Below, piece by piece: positions 11,687 to 23,700 of a stretch of DNA of 64,000 nucleotides (positions are counted from its first letter, which is position 1; every line of letters begins with the position of its first letter). Source of the stretch: Clonostachys chloroleuca. Taxonomy: Eukaryota > Ascomycota > Sordariomycetes > Hypocreales > Bionectriaceae. Under the pieces are notes generated by a model. The model saw only the letters and a list, made by a program, of their open reading frames with translations, was not told where the DNA came from and made no database searches. Both the position numbers and the translations under genes were made by a program. Location of the stretch: assembly GCA_037952775.1 (NCBI GenBank), contig JBANAY010000001.1, positions 2,108,001 to 2,172,000 on the forward strand, in the 5' to 3' direction.

Positions 11687-12807
11687 ATGGCACTGAAAGG
11701 CTTCGGCTTTTCGGTACTGTCGCTCTTCGGGTTGGCGAAAGCTGGACTTTCATTAAATATCCCCTTTGGGGACAGGCATACTGTGTCGCAACAGCCGCTC
11801 TCAAATCCGACCATAGCCCCCGCGCTCTTCTCCGAGCTCGAGCGCTTGTCAAGGGTCGTTGATATAAGCTACTGTATTGGAAATTCTGGTCTCGGCGAGC
11901 CGTTCAACTGCATTTCTCGATGTGATGAATTCCCTACCTTCTCTCTTGTTGCAGCATGGAATACCGGTGTTCTCATGAGCGACAGTTGCGGTTATATCGC
12001 TGTTGATCACGGTGCCGAACGTCCTGCGGAGGGAAGTGATGACATTGCAGATGCCAATCATACCATCATGGTCGCTTTCCGTGGAACCTACAGTATCACC
12101 AACACAGTTGTCGACCTGAGTACGGTGCCGCAGGAATACGTTCCCTATCCATCCCCCGAGAATGGCACTGACAAGCCTCATCTTGTCTGTTCGAACTGTA
12201 CGGTTCACATGGGTTTCATGAGCTCATGGGAGACGACGAGGACGGTGGTTGTGCCTCAACTTCTTAAACTACGGGACAAATACCCAAACTCACCCATTCA
12301 TCTCGTCGGGCATAGCCTCGGGGGGCTTTGGCTTGTCTTGCGGCGCTCGAGCTGAAGCTGGCGTTTGGATGGGACAATCTGGTCGTCACCACGTTTGGAG
12401 AACCTCGGGTTGGCAACGGTCAGTTTGCAAAATTCATCGACTCTGTGTTCAACTTGGAGGGAGATGTCCAACCGGATCATCGACCGTATCGACGAGTCAC
12501 TCACGCGAACGACCCTGTCCCACTTCTCCCACTGACAGAATGGGGCTACAGCTCCCATGCTGGGGAGATATTCATATCTAAAGCGAGCCTCTCACCCGCA
12601 GAAAGAGATGTGCGCCATTGTCATGGGGACGATGACCCCAATTGCATCGCAGACAGCGACCCTTATTCACGATATAAGTTATGGGAACTATTTTTCGCCC
12701 ATCGAGATTATTTTTGGAGACTTGGCCTGTGTATACCTGGAGGTGATCCTACAAACTGGGGCCGTGGCCCGATAGGGACCTCCAAGGTGGTGGTGGATGA
12801 GCTATAA
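11687..12807 (+). CDS. Secreted class-3 (alpha/beta hydrolase) lipase, frameshifted at the nucleophile elbow
   Basis: The product is a fungal lipase of the Thermomyces/Rhizomucor type (Pfam Lipase_3), predicted to hydrolyse triacylglycerols or related esters outside the cell. A hydrophobic N-terminal signal (MALKGFGFSVLSLFGLAKAG) is present. The frame from 11687 runs through VAFRGTYS (oxyanion-hole region) to HLVGHSLGG, then reads into LWLVLRRSS and a stop at 12355. The frame one base back continues correctly as ALACLAALELKLAFGWDN through THANDPVPLLP to FFAHRDYFWRLGLC and a stop at 12807. The catalytic triad would be Ser210, Asp276 and His339. The break falls in a G run at 12320-12325 (G6 where G7 is needed). 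With one base added the gene is 373 aa with no intron. Either the base was missed in sequencing or this is a recently inactivated allele; the same kind of error elsewhere in the window favours the first. Confidence 0.85.
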
Positions 12808-15224
12808 TGTGTGGGGGGATCGGGCAGCTACTGTGTAGAGTGTCCAGAGCTGAAGACATCCTAAGAATCATCCTTTTGTTCATGACCCTGAGGCATATCT
12901 AATATATAATATCTCATATCCCTTTGGTCCCATGGTCAATAATTAAATAGACTATTCTACCACTAATAGCTGCTCAGCATGTAAAGTAGGGCGAGTAGGG
13001 GAACCAACAGCAGTAGGGTGCCCATGAAGCAGGCGGTTTATCGCGAACTTTCCTCTCGGGCACAACGAAAAGTCATGCCTTGAGATCAGATGGAACGGAA
13101 GGGACGGGAGCACACACACACATCTGCGCGTGTGTCTCATCTCCACCATGGTATAAAAAACAGCCTGGCGAAATGGGTCACGGCTGAAACCGGATGGAGC
13201 GACTACATGCATAAATGGATGAGGTCCTCGCACACGACGCAACCAACTCTTACGTGGGGTGTTGGGTTCTCGGTCGAGTCGAGCCTCTCTCGCTCGTTCC
13301 CACATTGTGTGACGACACAGCCGCAGTTCGTGGCGGCGGCTTAGAGGCTCAGCTGTTGCGAGAATGCATACAATTGACGAGGATCCAGAATGGATACCTC
13401 CATGCCTTACGTACGTCAGAAGACGTTCATGCCTGGTGATGAGTCTAGGCTCGACCATAGTGAGGCGGGCAGAAAAGGACAGCATTGATGTTTCTTACTC
13501 TTTAATGAGACACGGATCCTCCGATACAAACCCGACTGAATGGGCAGGGCGCGAGTATGACAGCACGTGAATCTGGCGGGGTATCTCAATACCTAGGTAG
13601 CATGAACAGGCCAAGGACTGAACTGGGGCTGGGAACTGCTTCAAGGTGAGAGCGAGACATGGAACACAGCCTAGGCCAGCCTGACCCGCCCGTGTGTTTA
13701 TTGAGGGAACATGTGGAATGCAGAATCGCAAGACATCAGCCACCCATGTTTCCATGCTGTGTGTCTGGTGCGCAATTTTGCTTTGACGTGAGGGCAGAGT
13801 TTGCCCATTCACACTGCCGCAGAGATGTCACGGCCATCTTTTATTAAGCGCCTGCCTCACAAGAAAAATTCTCCAAACGCAGTCCAATCACCAGTGGCTC
13901 CCACCTTGTCACACACTCCATGACGAAGTGAAGTTAGCTCGGTTCCGAGACCGTGATAGGCGGCGGCAAACGTTGGCTCTCGCTCTCCTGGGGCCCAACC
14001 AAGCAGCGCAGCTGGATTATTGAGCTCCTATATATCGGCTCAACATACCTACATAATAGGGTCGCAGTACCAATCAGGAGGAAAGGCCAATATGACATGA
14101 TCAACATTTCCCTGGAGCAGGGCCAGGGCTCTATAATATGTGGACACTTGGTCTCGGCTCGGGCAGAAGCCAGCCGGGGTACTAGGCCAACTGTTAGCGG
14201 CCCAGCCAGTCCTTTTGCAGTGACGCATCAATGTACGGAGCAGCAGGCCTACGTAGATGTAGGAGGCATAGCCCGGCACCTGCCTACCTGCCTTGGTAGC
14301 CACTGACGATTCTGCCCAGCCCAGCCGGGTATTATGGCCCTGACTGCAGGGACTAAGGTATTCTCCAGCTCATCCTTACTGGCCTCATGCTCATGGGCGA
14401 GTTACACATGCCTCCCACGGAGTACCCAGAGCGGTAGCCCAGTCGGTCCCTGGCATAGAGAGCAACACCAACCCCGCAGCAATGCTAGGAGCAGGTGCGA
14501 GAGCTGCAACACGCACATGTGGTCGCAGCCAGGCCTTATTAGTCCGCTCGCAGCCACGAGGCAGCTTGCTTCAGGTGCGAGAGGCATGACAGCCAGGCAC
14601 CTTTTAATTTGGGGGCAGAAGCAAAGAGGACGGAAACCATCCAGAAGGACGCTGCACAAGGCCAATGGCGGTGCATGGGGCTTGCTGCCCCACCATTAAT
14701 GGCTAATGGGTCGGCTTCAGCACCAGCATAACATGGCCACGCCGTATTATGGATGCCCTGTACCTAGAAGCGGGCGGTCGTAGTGGCCTACAGACGCCGT
14801 GTTGGCGCGAGGTTCCAGTAGAATTGCCTATCTCGCACGCACCCATAGCCAGACAGCCGGCAGACCCGCCCCCTAAAGCGCTGGCTGGGTGCCTTAGCTT
14901 CAACAGTTTGCTGTCCCTCCCCGTCAGTCCCTCCCCGTCACCGTCAAACGGGCTTCACTTGGCGCTCACCTACCCTGCGCTTTTCGCCCAATTTCCATTG
15001 TCTGCACTGGGCCGCGGACCCCCTCCCCCTCCACCCCCCAAAGCCTTCCATCGAAACCCCAAGCCAAAATATAAACACAGCCCATTCTCAACGCCTCACG
15101 CACGCCGCCCTCCCGCACTTCTTCGCAACAAAACTCCTCCTCCACGACTCACTGCCATCCCACTTCCAGCCTTTCCTATCCCACGACCTCTATATCTCTT
15201 CCCAGTACTCGCATCTCTTTCGAA
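12808..15224. other. Intergenic region between lipase and 14-3-3
   Basis: 2.4 kb without a credible gene; open frames are short, overlapping and without motifs. A CA/TG-rich patch lies near 13112-13140. From about 14900 to the 14-3-3 start the plus strand is strongly pyrimidine-rich, typical of promoters of highly expressed fungal genes. It includes a direct duplication of ccctccccgtca-like sequence at about 14917-14943. Confidence 0.5.
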
Positions 15225-16637
15225 ATGGCGACCGAGGTAAGCTTGATTTTTCTCTGCCCCTGCTGTTGCCCTTTGATCCGCCCATCCTGTGCCGGCTGCC
15301 CTCATTTCTTCGCAGCCCCTCAGCACCTCTGCGCCAGCAGAAACTGTCAGACGCACGCCCCATACGCGGCGCCTGCAGTTTCCTGGTGTTTTGGCACGCG
15401 AGGATTTGCATCATTTCACTCTCTTTTTTTCCTTTACTCTTCTTATTCGAGATATTTCGAGGCTAACCCGTTTGTTCCTTATCTAGCGTGAAAGGTTTGT
15501 TTGTGTTCCTGACATCCAGAAGCCCCTTGACCCCGCCCAACTTTGCTCGCATTTGAAACCGAACCAAGTCTGACCGTGTGCCCTCGATTTTACAGCAAGA
15601 CCTTCCTCGCCCGCCTTTGCGAGCAGGCCGAGCGTTACGATGAAATGGTCACCTACATGAAGGAGGTTGCCAAGCTCGGCGGTGAGCTCACCGTTGACGA
15701 GCGCAACCTTCTCAGCGTCGCCTACAAGAACGTCGTCGGTACCCGCCGTGCTTCATGGCGTATCATCTCCTCCATCGAGCAGAAGGAGGAGACTAAGGGA
15801 TCCGACAAGCACGTTTCCACCATCAAGGAGTACCGCATCAAGATCGAGGAGGAGCTCGAGAAGGTTTGCCAGGATGTGCTCGATGTCCTCGACGACAGCC
15901 TTATCCCCAACGCCGCCACTGGCGAGTCCAAGGTCTTCTACCACAAGATGTGAGTTCATTGTTTCCTTTGTTATTTTTTCTTTTTTCCCTTTCTTTCTCG
16001 GCAATGGAATTCCTCGTGAAGAGCCTTGGTCGTGTGTTTTGTGATCGATGAATCATTTGGTTTGGCTGACGCTTTTCCTTTTTTTCCCCATTCATCAGGA
16101 AGGGTGACTACCACCGTTACCTTGCCGAGTTTGCCTCCGGTGAGAAGCGCAAGGTCGCTGCCACTGCCGCCCACGAGGCCTACAAGGTAAAAACATACCC
16201 TTGAGCCCATACACCATCCCTTTCCACTTGAGCCAATTTTTTTGGTCTCGACTGACACCTCTACGCAGAGTGCCACCGATGTTGCACAGACTGAGCTTAC
16301 CCCCACCCACCCCATCCGTCTCGGTCTTGCCCTGAACTTCTCTGTCTTTTACTACGAGATCCTCAACTCCCCCGACCGTGCTTGCCACCTGGCCAAGCAG
16401 GCATTTGATGATGCTATTGCCGAGCTCGACTCGCTCTCTGAGGAATCCTACCGCGACAGCACCCTTATCATGCAACTGTTGCGCGACAACCTCACCCTCT
16501 GGACCTCGTCCGATAGCGGCGATGCTGAGGCTCAGGCCGCTGACGGCGCCAAGAAGGAGGAGGCCGAGGCACCCAAGCCTGCCGAGGAGGAGACCAAGCC
16601 TGCCGAGGAGCAGCCCGCTCCCGCCGCTGCCTCTTAA
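15225..16637 (+). CDS. BMH1: 14-3-3 phosphoserine/threonine-binding protein
   Basis: A dimeric adaptor that binds phosphorylated client proteins in signalling and cell-cycle control. Exons: 15225-15236, 15487-15494 (8 nt), 15596-15949, 16099-16186, 16269-16637, giving 276 aa. The joined N-terminus reads [20 protein letters not shown]. Family signatures are clear: [20 protein letters not shown] (phosphate-binding Lys and Arg), [11 protein letters not shown] (the Arg-Tyr pair), and the C-terminal helix [14 protein letters not shown] stretch. The tail is acidic and rich in Ala, Glu and Pro, as in other fungal 14-3-3 proteins. Filamentous fungi usually have two 14-3-3 genes; I cannot tell which paralogue this is, so the symbol is approximate. 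Splicing of the 8-nt exon is inferred from frame and conservation. Confidence 0.95.
15487..15494 (+). other. BMH1: 8-nt micro-exon in the 14-3-3 gene
   Basis: The octamer cgtgaaag sits between ctag and gtttgt and encodes R-E plus two bases of a Ser codon. It is needed to connect ATG GCG ACC GAG at 15225-15236 with the exon at 15596 in frame and with the conserved [12 protein letters not shown] sequence. Flanking introns are 250 and 101 nt. Confidence 0.85.
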
Positions 16638-17737
16638 AACAATTGTCCCTACTTCTTTCCTGATACCAAAGGCGTCTCGGGCAGGTTGGAAACCGAGATG
16701 CCTCCCTTTTCCGACACTCTGTTCGCCTTTTGGACAAGGGGTGGCTGGGTCACGTCTTCCAACGCTGGCTGGCTGGCTAGCTAATATACTAGTCCCTCTA
16801 CGCGGTGCGTTGCTGTAATGGCAGGAGGGGATGCGAAATGATTTGGATCGGGGGGAGTTGGGTGGGAAAATTGGTTTGCGGCGTGGATCTTGTTCTTCAC
16901 GTTTGTTGCTTTAACTTGGTACAGGAGACGACCGGTTTCACTGCCAACGGTGGTGGAATGGATGGTTTCTCTGGACCGACAGATAATCGCAAGAATGCCT
17001 CCATCTCGCGCGCCTCTTTATCTCTCGCTTGTCTACCCTCACGATATTCTATCTTCTTTTCGGTTCTCACTGAATTGCCATGGAGATGTTTTCTACTATT
17101 GTTGTCGTCTTTTCTTTTTACCCTTTTCCTTAGCTGTCATACCGTTTCGTCTCATCACGTCAATGAAGAAGCAGTCAAGCACGTCTCAGCCCACATGGCA
17201 GAAGCTAGCCTTGCTCTTGTGTCTGCAAGAGCTCGTCCCCAACGCTTTCAAGACACAACATGGTTCGCACACAATGGTCAGAAACCTCTTAGTTAGTTTT
17301 CTGTGGTTTGTTCCTGTGGATCGTTACTTTGTTCTTTCTTGTATCGCCGCGGACAACACGGACAGAGTTCCTTGGAACGGCTGAGATGGCTTTAAATTAA
17401 TAAAAAAATCAATACTGAATGATACACTTATTCACAAAACGTGCTGTGCTAGATCCAAAATATCCACCCCGCATCGGGGATTAGGTAACTTTATATTATA
17501 TTATGTACGTTGACGGAGTAGGCAAAGGCAGCCAGCATATACACTCCAGCCGAAGGTATTGACAGCGTACGTGCAATATGTATGCATAAAAAAGAGGGAA
17601 TCAAGTTTATTTCGCCCCTGCCCACTATACCGGCCCTATGTGTGTATATATTCCTCATTGCTCAGTTCATTAGATACGTAAAATAAGACATTAAAGACGG
17701 GGTATTCCTCCCCCCATCATAGAGAGATCCCGTCTAC
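16638..17737. other. 3' region of 14-3-3 and intergenic sequence
   Basis: 1.1 kb between two convergent genes. The part to about 17410 could be a long 3' UTR of the 14-3-3 transcript, ending near an aattaataaaaaaatc sequence at about 17395 that could act in polyadenylation. The remainder is AT-rich. No credible coding frame. Confidence 0.45.
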
Positions 17738-18238
17738 TCATTCCCGCACGGGGCCCTCCTCGAGTAGCCTCGCCGCCCGCTCCAGCCGGTCCTGCTTGGC
17801 GCCCAGGGCGCCCTGGAGTCCGTCGCGGCTGCTCTCCTCGCCCAAGGCTGCTTCTGCCGTGTGCCTCCTGCCCAGGTCCTTGGGGGCGGTATGGCGCGGG
17901 GAGGGCGAGGACTGCTGCTGCTCTGTGCGGTACATGTCCGTCCTGGCGACGTCGGGAGGCGAGGGGTCGAGGGGCCTTCCGGTGAGGCGGTGGCTGAGGC
18001 GGCGCCAGAAGCGGCGGCCCCTCGAGGTGGGGGAGGAGAGGGAGAGGAAGCTGCTGGAGGAGGAGGCGGAGGAGGTCGCGGACGACGGGGGCGGGGAGTG
18101 GCGGGACGGGTCGTCGCTTGTGTCGAGGGCCGTGTCGAGGGTGAGGGCGGCGACCTCGTTGCGCCAGATGTCGATGCGGTTCTGCTTGACGCGGGACATG
18201 GGGGGTGGGACGTCGGCGTCGGGAGTTTGGTGGTCCAT
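17738..18238 (-). CDS. Small basic/serine-rich protein of unknown function
   Basis: A single-exon frame of 166 aa that I do not recognise. Three parts look protein-like rather than random: an N-terminal RVKQNRIDIWRNEVAAL segment, a Ser-rich linker followed by an Arg-rich FWRRLSHRLTGRPL patch, and a C-terminal helix-prone QDRLERAARLLEEG end. There is no signal peptide or membrane helix. A longer frame on the same strand (17734-18639) overlaps it but is almost pure Pro/Ser/Arg composition, so I take the 166-aa frame as the more likely gene. It could be a small cytosolic or nuclear protein specific to filamentous fungi. That it is a gene at all rests on these segments and the open frame. Confidence 0.55.
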   Translation of the reverse strand: MDHQTPDADVPPPMSRVKQNRIDIWRNEVAALTLDTALDTSDDPSRHSPPPSSATSSASSSSSFLSLSSPTSRGRRFWRRLSHRLTGRPLDPSPPDVARTDMYRTEQQQSSPSPRHTAPKDLGRRHTAEAALGEESSRDGLQGALGAKQDRLERAARLLEEGPVRE

Positions 18239-20782
18239 TTTGGTGGTGTTTTGCTGGGTATCAATGAGAAAGGACTGGGAAGATGAGTTTGATTATCGGG
18301 ACGTTTTGACGATTGTGTTGGTTTTCCCCCCTTTTCTTTCTCTGTCGCTTGTGAAGCTGAGGGATGGAATTGAGGGTGTCCCTTTGGGCTGGGCTGGCAA
18401 ATCCAAGGATGGTGGTTGTTTAAGGTGCTGCAGGGATTTTTAAGGTTGAGACGGTGTTCGCTTCCTGACAAGCTTTGCCAGCACCAGTCTCCGATGTTGC
18501 GAAACAATGAGTGGGCTCCCCGGATCAGAGTTTTGGTTCGCGGGATTGGGGGGGATCCTCTAACACGAGTATCGGGAGAGCGACAGCAGCGTGAGGCGAT
18601 GGGATGTTTGTTTAAATCCGATGTGGCAGAGGGGTGCAATTCAGGTGCATGAATGCCGACGCAAAAGAGCCCACTTGCAGAGGAAGATTGGCGCCTAGAG
18701 AGAGAGAGAGAGGATGTTGGGATTTCTGTCTAATCCCTCTCCTGGATTTTGGAAAAGACGAGGTTTAAGAGAAGGATTCCGACTTGGGGGGAAATTAAAG
18801 CGAGCTGGTTCCTGTGCCTGGTTCTCACGGATTGGCCGATACTGATATACTGGTGATTGCGAGGTGGGGATGCGTATTAGTGCGTGGCGATCTCGCCCCG
18901 GACAGAGCCTGGACTGTCCAAAGTAGGAGTAGTTGGCGTGCACTGGACGGCAGTCTGGACGCGTGGATGTTCACTCGAGCCGATGGGTGAGTGATTGATG
19001 GATTTGATTGAGGGCGTGAGAGGGAAGTTGGCGGTTATGACGGTTGGGGGTGATGGGCGAGTTGGTCTCGTCAGTGACAGACGGTGGTGGTGGTGGCTTA
19101 TTCGCCGCGCGCCGTTACCCAGTGATCGTTTGATACTGCTGGGCGCCCAGTGAAACCACCCACGATAAAGAACTGCAGAGGGGTCACGAGGGCAGCTGGG
19201 GCAGGCCTATGCTGTACACACACTGGGCATTGGACGGGGTCAGGTCGGCACGAGTAAGAGATAGGCACGGCTGTGTCAGATCCAAGCGGCAGTGAGGCGA
19301 GTTTGCATTGGGTTTGGGGAAGAGGGCGGGACTCAAATGGGTTATCAGGCCGGGTTGAAGCCGTGAGACAAGAGGGCCCTGTGGGAGCGGCCAGACTATT
19401 ACTACTCTGCACAAGCCTCATCGAGGGTTTCAATGGGACGGAGAGGTCAAAGCCAAGCCCAAGCGCAACTACACTACCTTGGTTAGCGGGAACAGGTGGC
19501 ACGCGATGAAGGCAGGGTGGGATGGGAGGCAGAACCTTGGGCGTTAGGACGCACCAACGCTGGCGCCGCGTGTCCGGGTCTGATGATGGGAGTTGTGGTA
19601 GCGTTTTTTTTTTTTTTTGCCTTGGGGACTGTCACTGTCGTTTTGCCGTGGTCCGGCTTCGCTGCAAGGATGGGCAGAGGCGGTACAGGGTGCTGGAGGA
19701 GACAGCCAGTCATCCAGCGCGCTACGGTGACATGGGCGGGTTCATGCACAGATGTACAACAGGGTGCCTCCATATCTGTGCAGCCATCCAAGTCAGCTTG
19801 CCTGGCCGTGATTGACCAACCTCAGTCCACAGATTCCTCCTCCTTCTCCTCCCTCCTCGTCGACGGCCGGAGACCGCCTCACTCCAGCGGGTGAGTGGAT
19901 CTGTGGGGGTGGGGAGAACCCGGCGAGCAGGAGGTCCAAGTCCCAGTCCTGGCCCTGGTCCGTGACCGCCCGCCATGGCCATGACTCGGCAGTCGAGCCT
20001 CTGTGTGCACATTGGGCAGGACACTGCAACTGGCATCCATCCTCTGAAGCCCGCAGGCAGGCAGGCAGGCATTGCGTGTTATCGTGCCCGCCTCGTGATT
20101 GGGGCCCTGGGGCCTATCGAGGGCCTAGACCCGGGTCAAGGCGCTGGCGGCCTGACACAAGCTGCACGCCCAGATGGAACCTTGTTGCCCGGGCGCGTGT
20201 CACACCGCGCGAAACTTGCCGTGGGCTGTCAGCACAGGCCGCCTCGTCCTAGGAGGATCTGGTGTCAACTTTATTCTTCGGTCACCGCGGCCAGACAATG
20301 TCTCTCTCGTGGTGCGCCATGGCCTAGACACCTGCAGGCTAAGCGCCTATTCCGGGCATGATGTGTTGGGCGGGACGCTCATCACCCACGGGCCCTCCTT
20401 CGAACGTCACTCACGTCGTGTCTCTTTGAGCCATGGCAGTGCCATCGCTTTTTCTCATTGGTTTTGTCTGTAAATCATAAAGTCCGTGCACAAAGATAGC
20501 TAGGGAGAATATTCTAATATTCCAACATATTTTAGACCAACTTCCTTTTTGCCATCGCTTCAAGACCCTGGTGGTTTTGCCTTGCCCCCGTATACCGGTA
20601 GACCTCCCACTTCCGGAGTCCGATATGTGATATCCAACATGTACTCTCGGGCCACCCTGTGATCCCAATCTCATCCAAAACGCCGTGCTTCTCATCTCTT
20701 CCTGCCCCGTTGTCGCTACGAGTAAGAATCCATGATCCCGCCAGGGGTTGGTATTCCTTCGCTTGACAGCAGCTGTTCAACC
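18239..20782. other. Intergenic region with simple repeats
   Basis: 2.5 kb with no credible gene. Simple repeats are an AG dinucleotide run at about 18697-18713, a poly-T run of about 16 at 19603-19618, and a ggca tetranucleotide run at about 20053-20070. The part next to 18238 should be the promoter of the small unknown gene, and the part next to 20782 the 3' UTR of the synaptojanin gene. Confidence 0.5.
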
Positions 20783-23700
20783 CTACCGCCCCGTGCCAGA
20801 GGTTGGCTGCAGTGCTTCCCATCCGCCTAAGAGGTCCTGACTGGGATCGTCAAGTAAATCCATGGGCCCTTGCTGTTGATGTTGCCCGGGGTTTCTCTGG
20901 GACGGCCCGGCCATCGATCCACTTGCCCGGGCCGGAGGCAATACTGGGCCCTGTTTTCTGCTAGACGCAGCTACCGGCATCGTTCGTGACTTTTGTAAGG
21001 GTGCGGCGGCCCCGTTCGATGAGGGGTCTGAAAGCACGGGGCTGGTGAGGTAGGCAGGTTTCTTGGCCACGGGCGGCGGCTGTTTCCCCCCAGCAGGTTG
21101 TGGTGATGCATAGTTCCCCTGCGTCGATGAGAATGAAGATGCGGCCGAGGTGGGTCGCAGAGGGGCCTGGAGACCTGCCGGCATCCCTGATCCTGATCTA
21201 GGACCTCCTGCTGCGTTGAGCACCGATGGTGAGTCCGGAGTCATGTCTCCCGTCTGCCTCCGAGGCGGTAGTTGTGGTGGAACACCTCCGGCCCGCACGT
21301 CTTGATCGCTGGCCAAGTTCATTCGTCCCACTTTCGCGGCCAGGCTGCCATTCTCGTAACTGCCGACAGGAGGAGCCTTCCTTGGCGCGATGCTGGATGC
21401 GGAACTATTGATCATGCTGGGCACCATCACCTTCTCGAAGGGTGAACTTGAAAGGCTCGTCAGCGATGCCCTGGATGAGGAGCGGGAGATGGATATCCAG
21501 TCTTGCTCTTCGTTGTGACCGAATGGGTTTGAAGGACGGTGAGGATTGAGAACCATTGGCTGGCCGTCTCTGCCCTCGGGAGCGGTTACTTGGGCGCGGG
21601 CTGGCTGTTGCTTGTCCAGCCACCACTTATGCCGATCGGAGCTCGCTGGCGGCAGCCCGGGCTCGACGGCATCGTATCCGATTAGATCCTCATCCTCCGT
21701 CTCGTCGCCCTCTGCAATGTGAACTGCATCTCCCACATCCGCAATTCGTTTGCTATAAAGTTGCTGGCTGATGGCCTCTCGCTTCGGCTCATCGATGATG
21801 CTCACTCTGCAGTCGAATGTGGCGTACACTGGCCGATGGTCCGAGAATTTCAAGGGGGCGCAGTTGTATAGATTTTGACGCAGGTTGGGTCCCTTGCGCA
21901 GAATACGGTCTGTCCAAGCAGGAATACGAGCCTTTTCCCTGTAGAAATTGGGTTAGAATTTTCATGGATCGAGTGATTTTCTTTAGAACATAGGTTCTGG
22001 GCAGCTTACGAAGTGTCATATGTATCTGTCCCGATGTCAAATTTGTATGTCGGCAAGAAAGTGATCCTTGCCTCAGAGTAGAATGGGAAGGCCAGCCCTG
22101 CAACCATCTGCAAGTTCAGCTGGTCGTTTTCATAAAGTGTCTCGAGATCACCTCTTTGGACGAGAGAACGAGCAGTTTCTGAGGTGAGTCCAATGCGGTA
22201 GTTGAAGTCTCCCAACCATATAACAGCATCTGTGACGGTCGTTAGCACCAGAATGAAGACTGAATCTTGCACGCACTCTCCTTAGCAATACTTACCATGG
22301 TCATCAATACTTCGGTTACGCTGAAATCGCAGACCATGATGGATCGTCGCGTAGTCTCGGTTTCTTTCGTCGTAGTTGGCGAAACCCGCCGCAAGATGTG
22401 CCGTGACAAAGCAAATCTGGGTATTGGCATAGTCAAATCGAACAGCGACTGCTCCCTTGTTTCCAGCCATGCCGGACATTCCCGTCTTTTTGACACTGCC
22501 TTCAACATTCTTTATCCTCCCCAACGACGACGTTTTTACGAAGACGCAAAGTGCGGCCCCAACCAGCTGTTCGCTCCGTAGGAGCACATACTTTTCTCCT
22601 CCCAACGCGGCCTGGCGGCGATTAAGTGTGTTTCTGACAACCTGTTCCCAGAGTTGCTTCCGAGTCGGGTCGCTATTCATAATCTGTTGAGGGCTGAGTT
22701 CGACAATCTCCTGGAACCCTACAGCGTACACGTCTGGCTGTGTTGAACCCATGGCTGGTGGGAAGAGCCACGGGGAGAGGTCTTCATCTGCGCCCTCTGT
22801 ACGCCCGTTTAGATTGAAGGTGCCAACCCACATGCTTATGGACCGGAAAGATGTGTACTCTTCACTTCTCTTGCCCAGCTCCGCGGAGACATAGTCGCTG
22901 ACGGGGTCGAATAAATAGACTGGGGCTTGCCCAACAAGACGCCCCAGGAGCATGTCAATGGTGATCTGGCGGGATGGGTCGAGGAAGTTGTTATGATAAA
23001 TACGCTGCACAGACTTTCGAACGTCCGCAACGGCTCCAGCGAGCGACATTTTCCCGTGTCGTGTGAATGACGATTTCAACGCACCAGTCCCGGCGTAAAT
23101 CTTGGAAAGTGAGTCTCCGTTGTCAGCCCAAAGGCTCGAGTGTCGCATCCAGAAATCGGCTGCAGCATATTCGCCCCTGTGTCCTAAAAATGCTTCAACG
23201 GCCATCTGGGAGATGATGCTCTGTATCAAATTGGTCCGATCCAGACAGTCTAGACAGTTGGTGCGGAATACGCCCTCTTGCTGGAGGATGACCACCATCC
23301 GGGACTTATGGAGACCGTCAAGATCGTTCGACGAGTCGTTGGCCTGTTCAGCTAGAAAGTACGCGAAGCCATCCGTTGAGTGCTCGATATACCGTCTGAT
23401 ATCCTTTGCTGCCTCATACCCTGCGGGGCCCTTCGTTTCCGCGTGAAAATCATACTGGGTATCTCGCAGCAAGGCGTGATCGACCGAACCATCTGGGCTC
23501 GGTCGGGTCAAAGGACAATGTCGAAGTCCATTGCGGTAGAGATTACTCAACTCCACTTCTCCAGGCTTGGTTTCACTCAGGAGATTTATTACGTGCACAG
23601 CACCGTACGTATGTTCGAGCTCTTCAAAGTGCTTGTTGAATGCTGGCTGGGCGCCTTCCGGAGATCTCGTTACAGTTATCTTCTGCCGGCCCGGAATAAG

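Noticed and set aside
12322..12331. Programmed ribosomal frameshifting in the lipase or the other broken genes
   Set aside because: No slippery heptamer with a downstream structure is evident, and unrelated genes show the same homopolymer deficit, so a sequence error explains them better.
17734..18639. 301-codon minus-strand frame overlapping the small unknown gene
   Set aside because: Composition is almost entirely Pro/Ser/Arg/Thr from GC-rich DNA; the 166-aa frame in the same place looks more like a protein.
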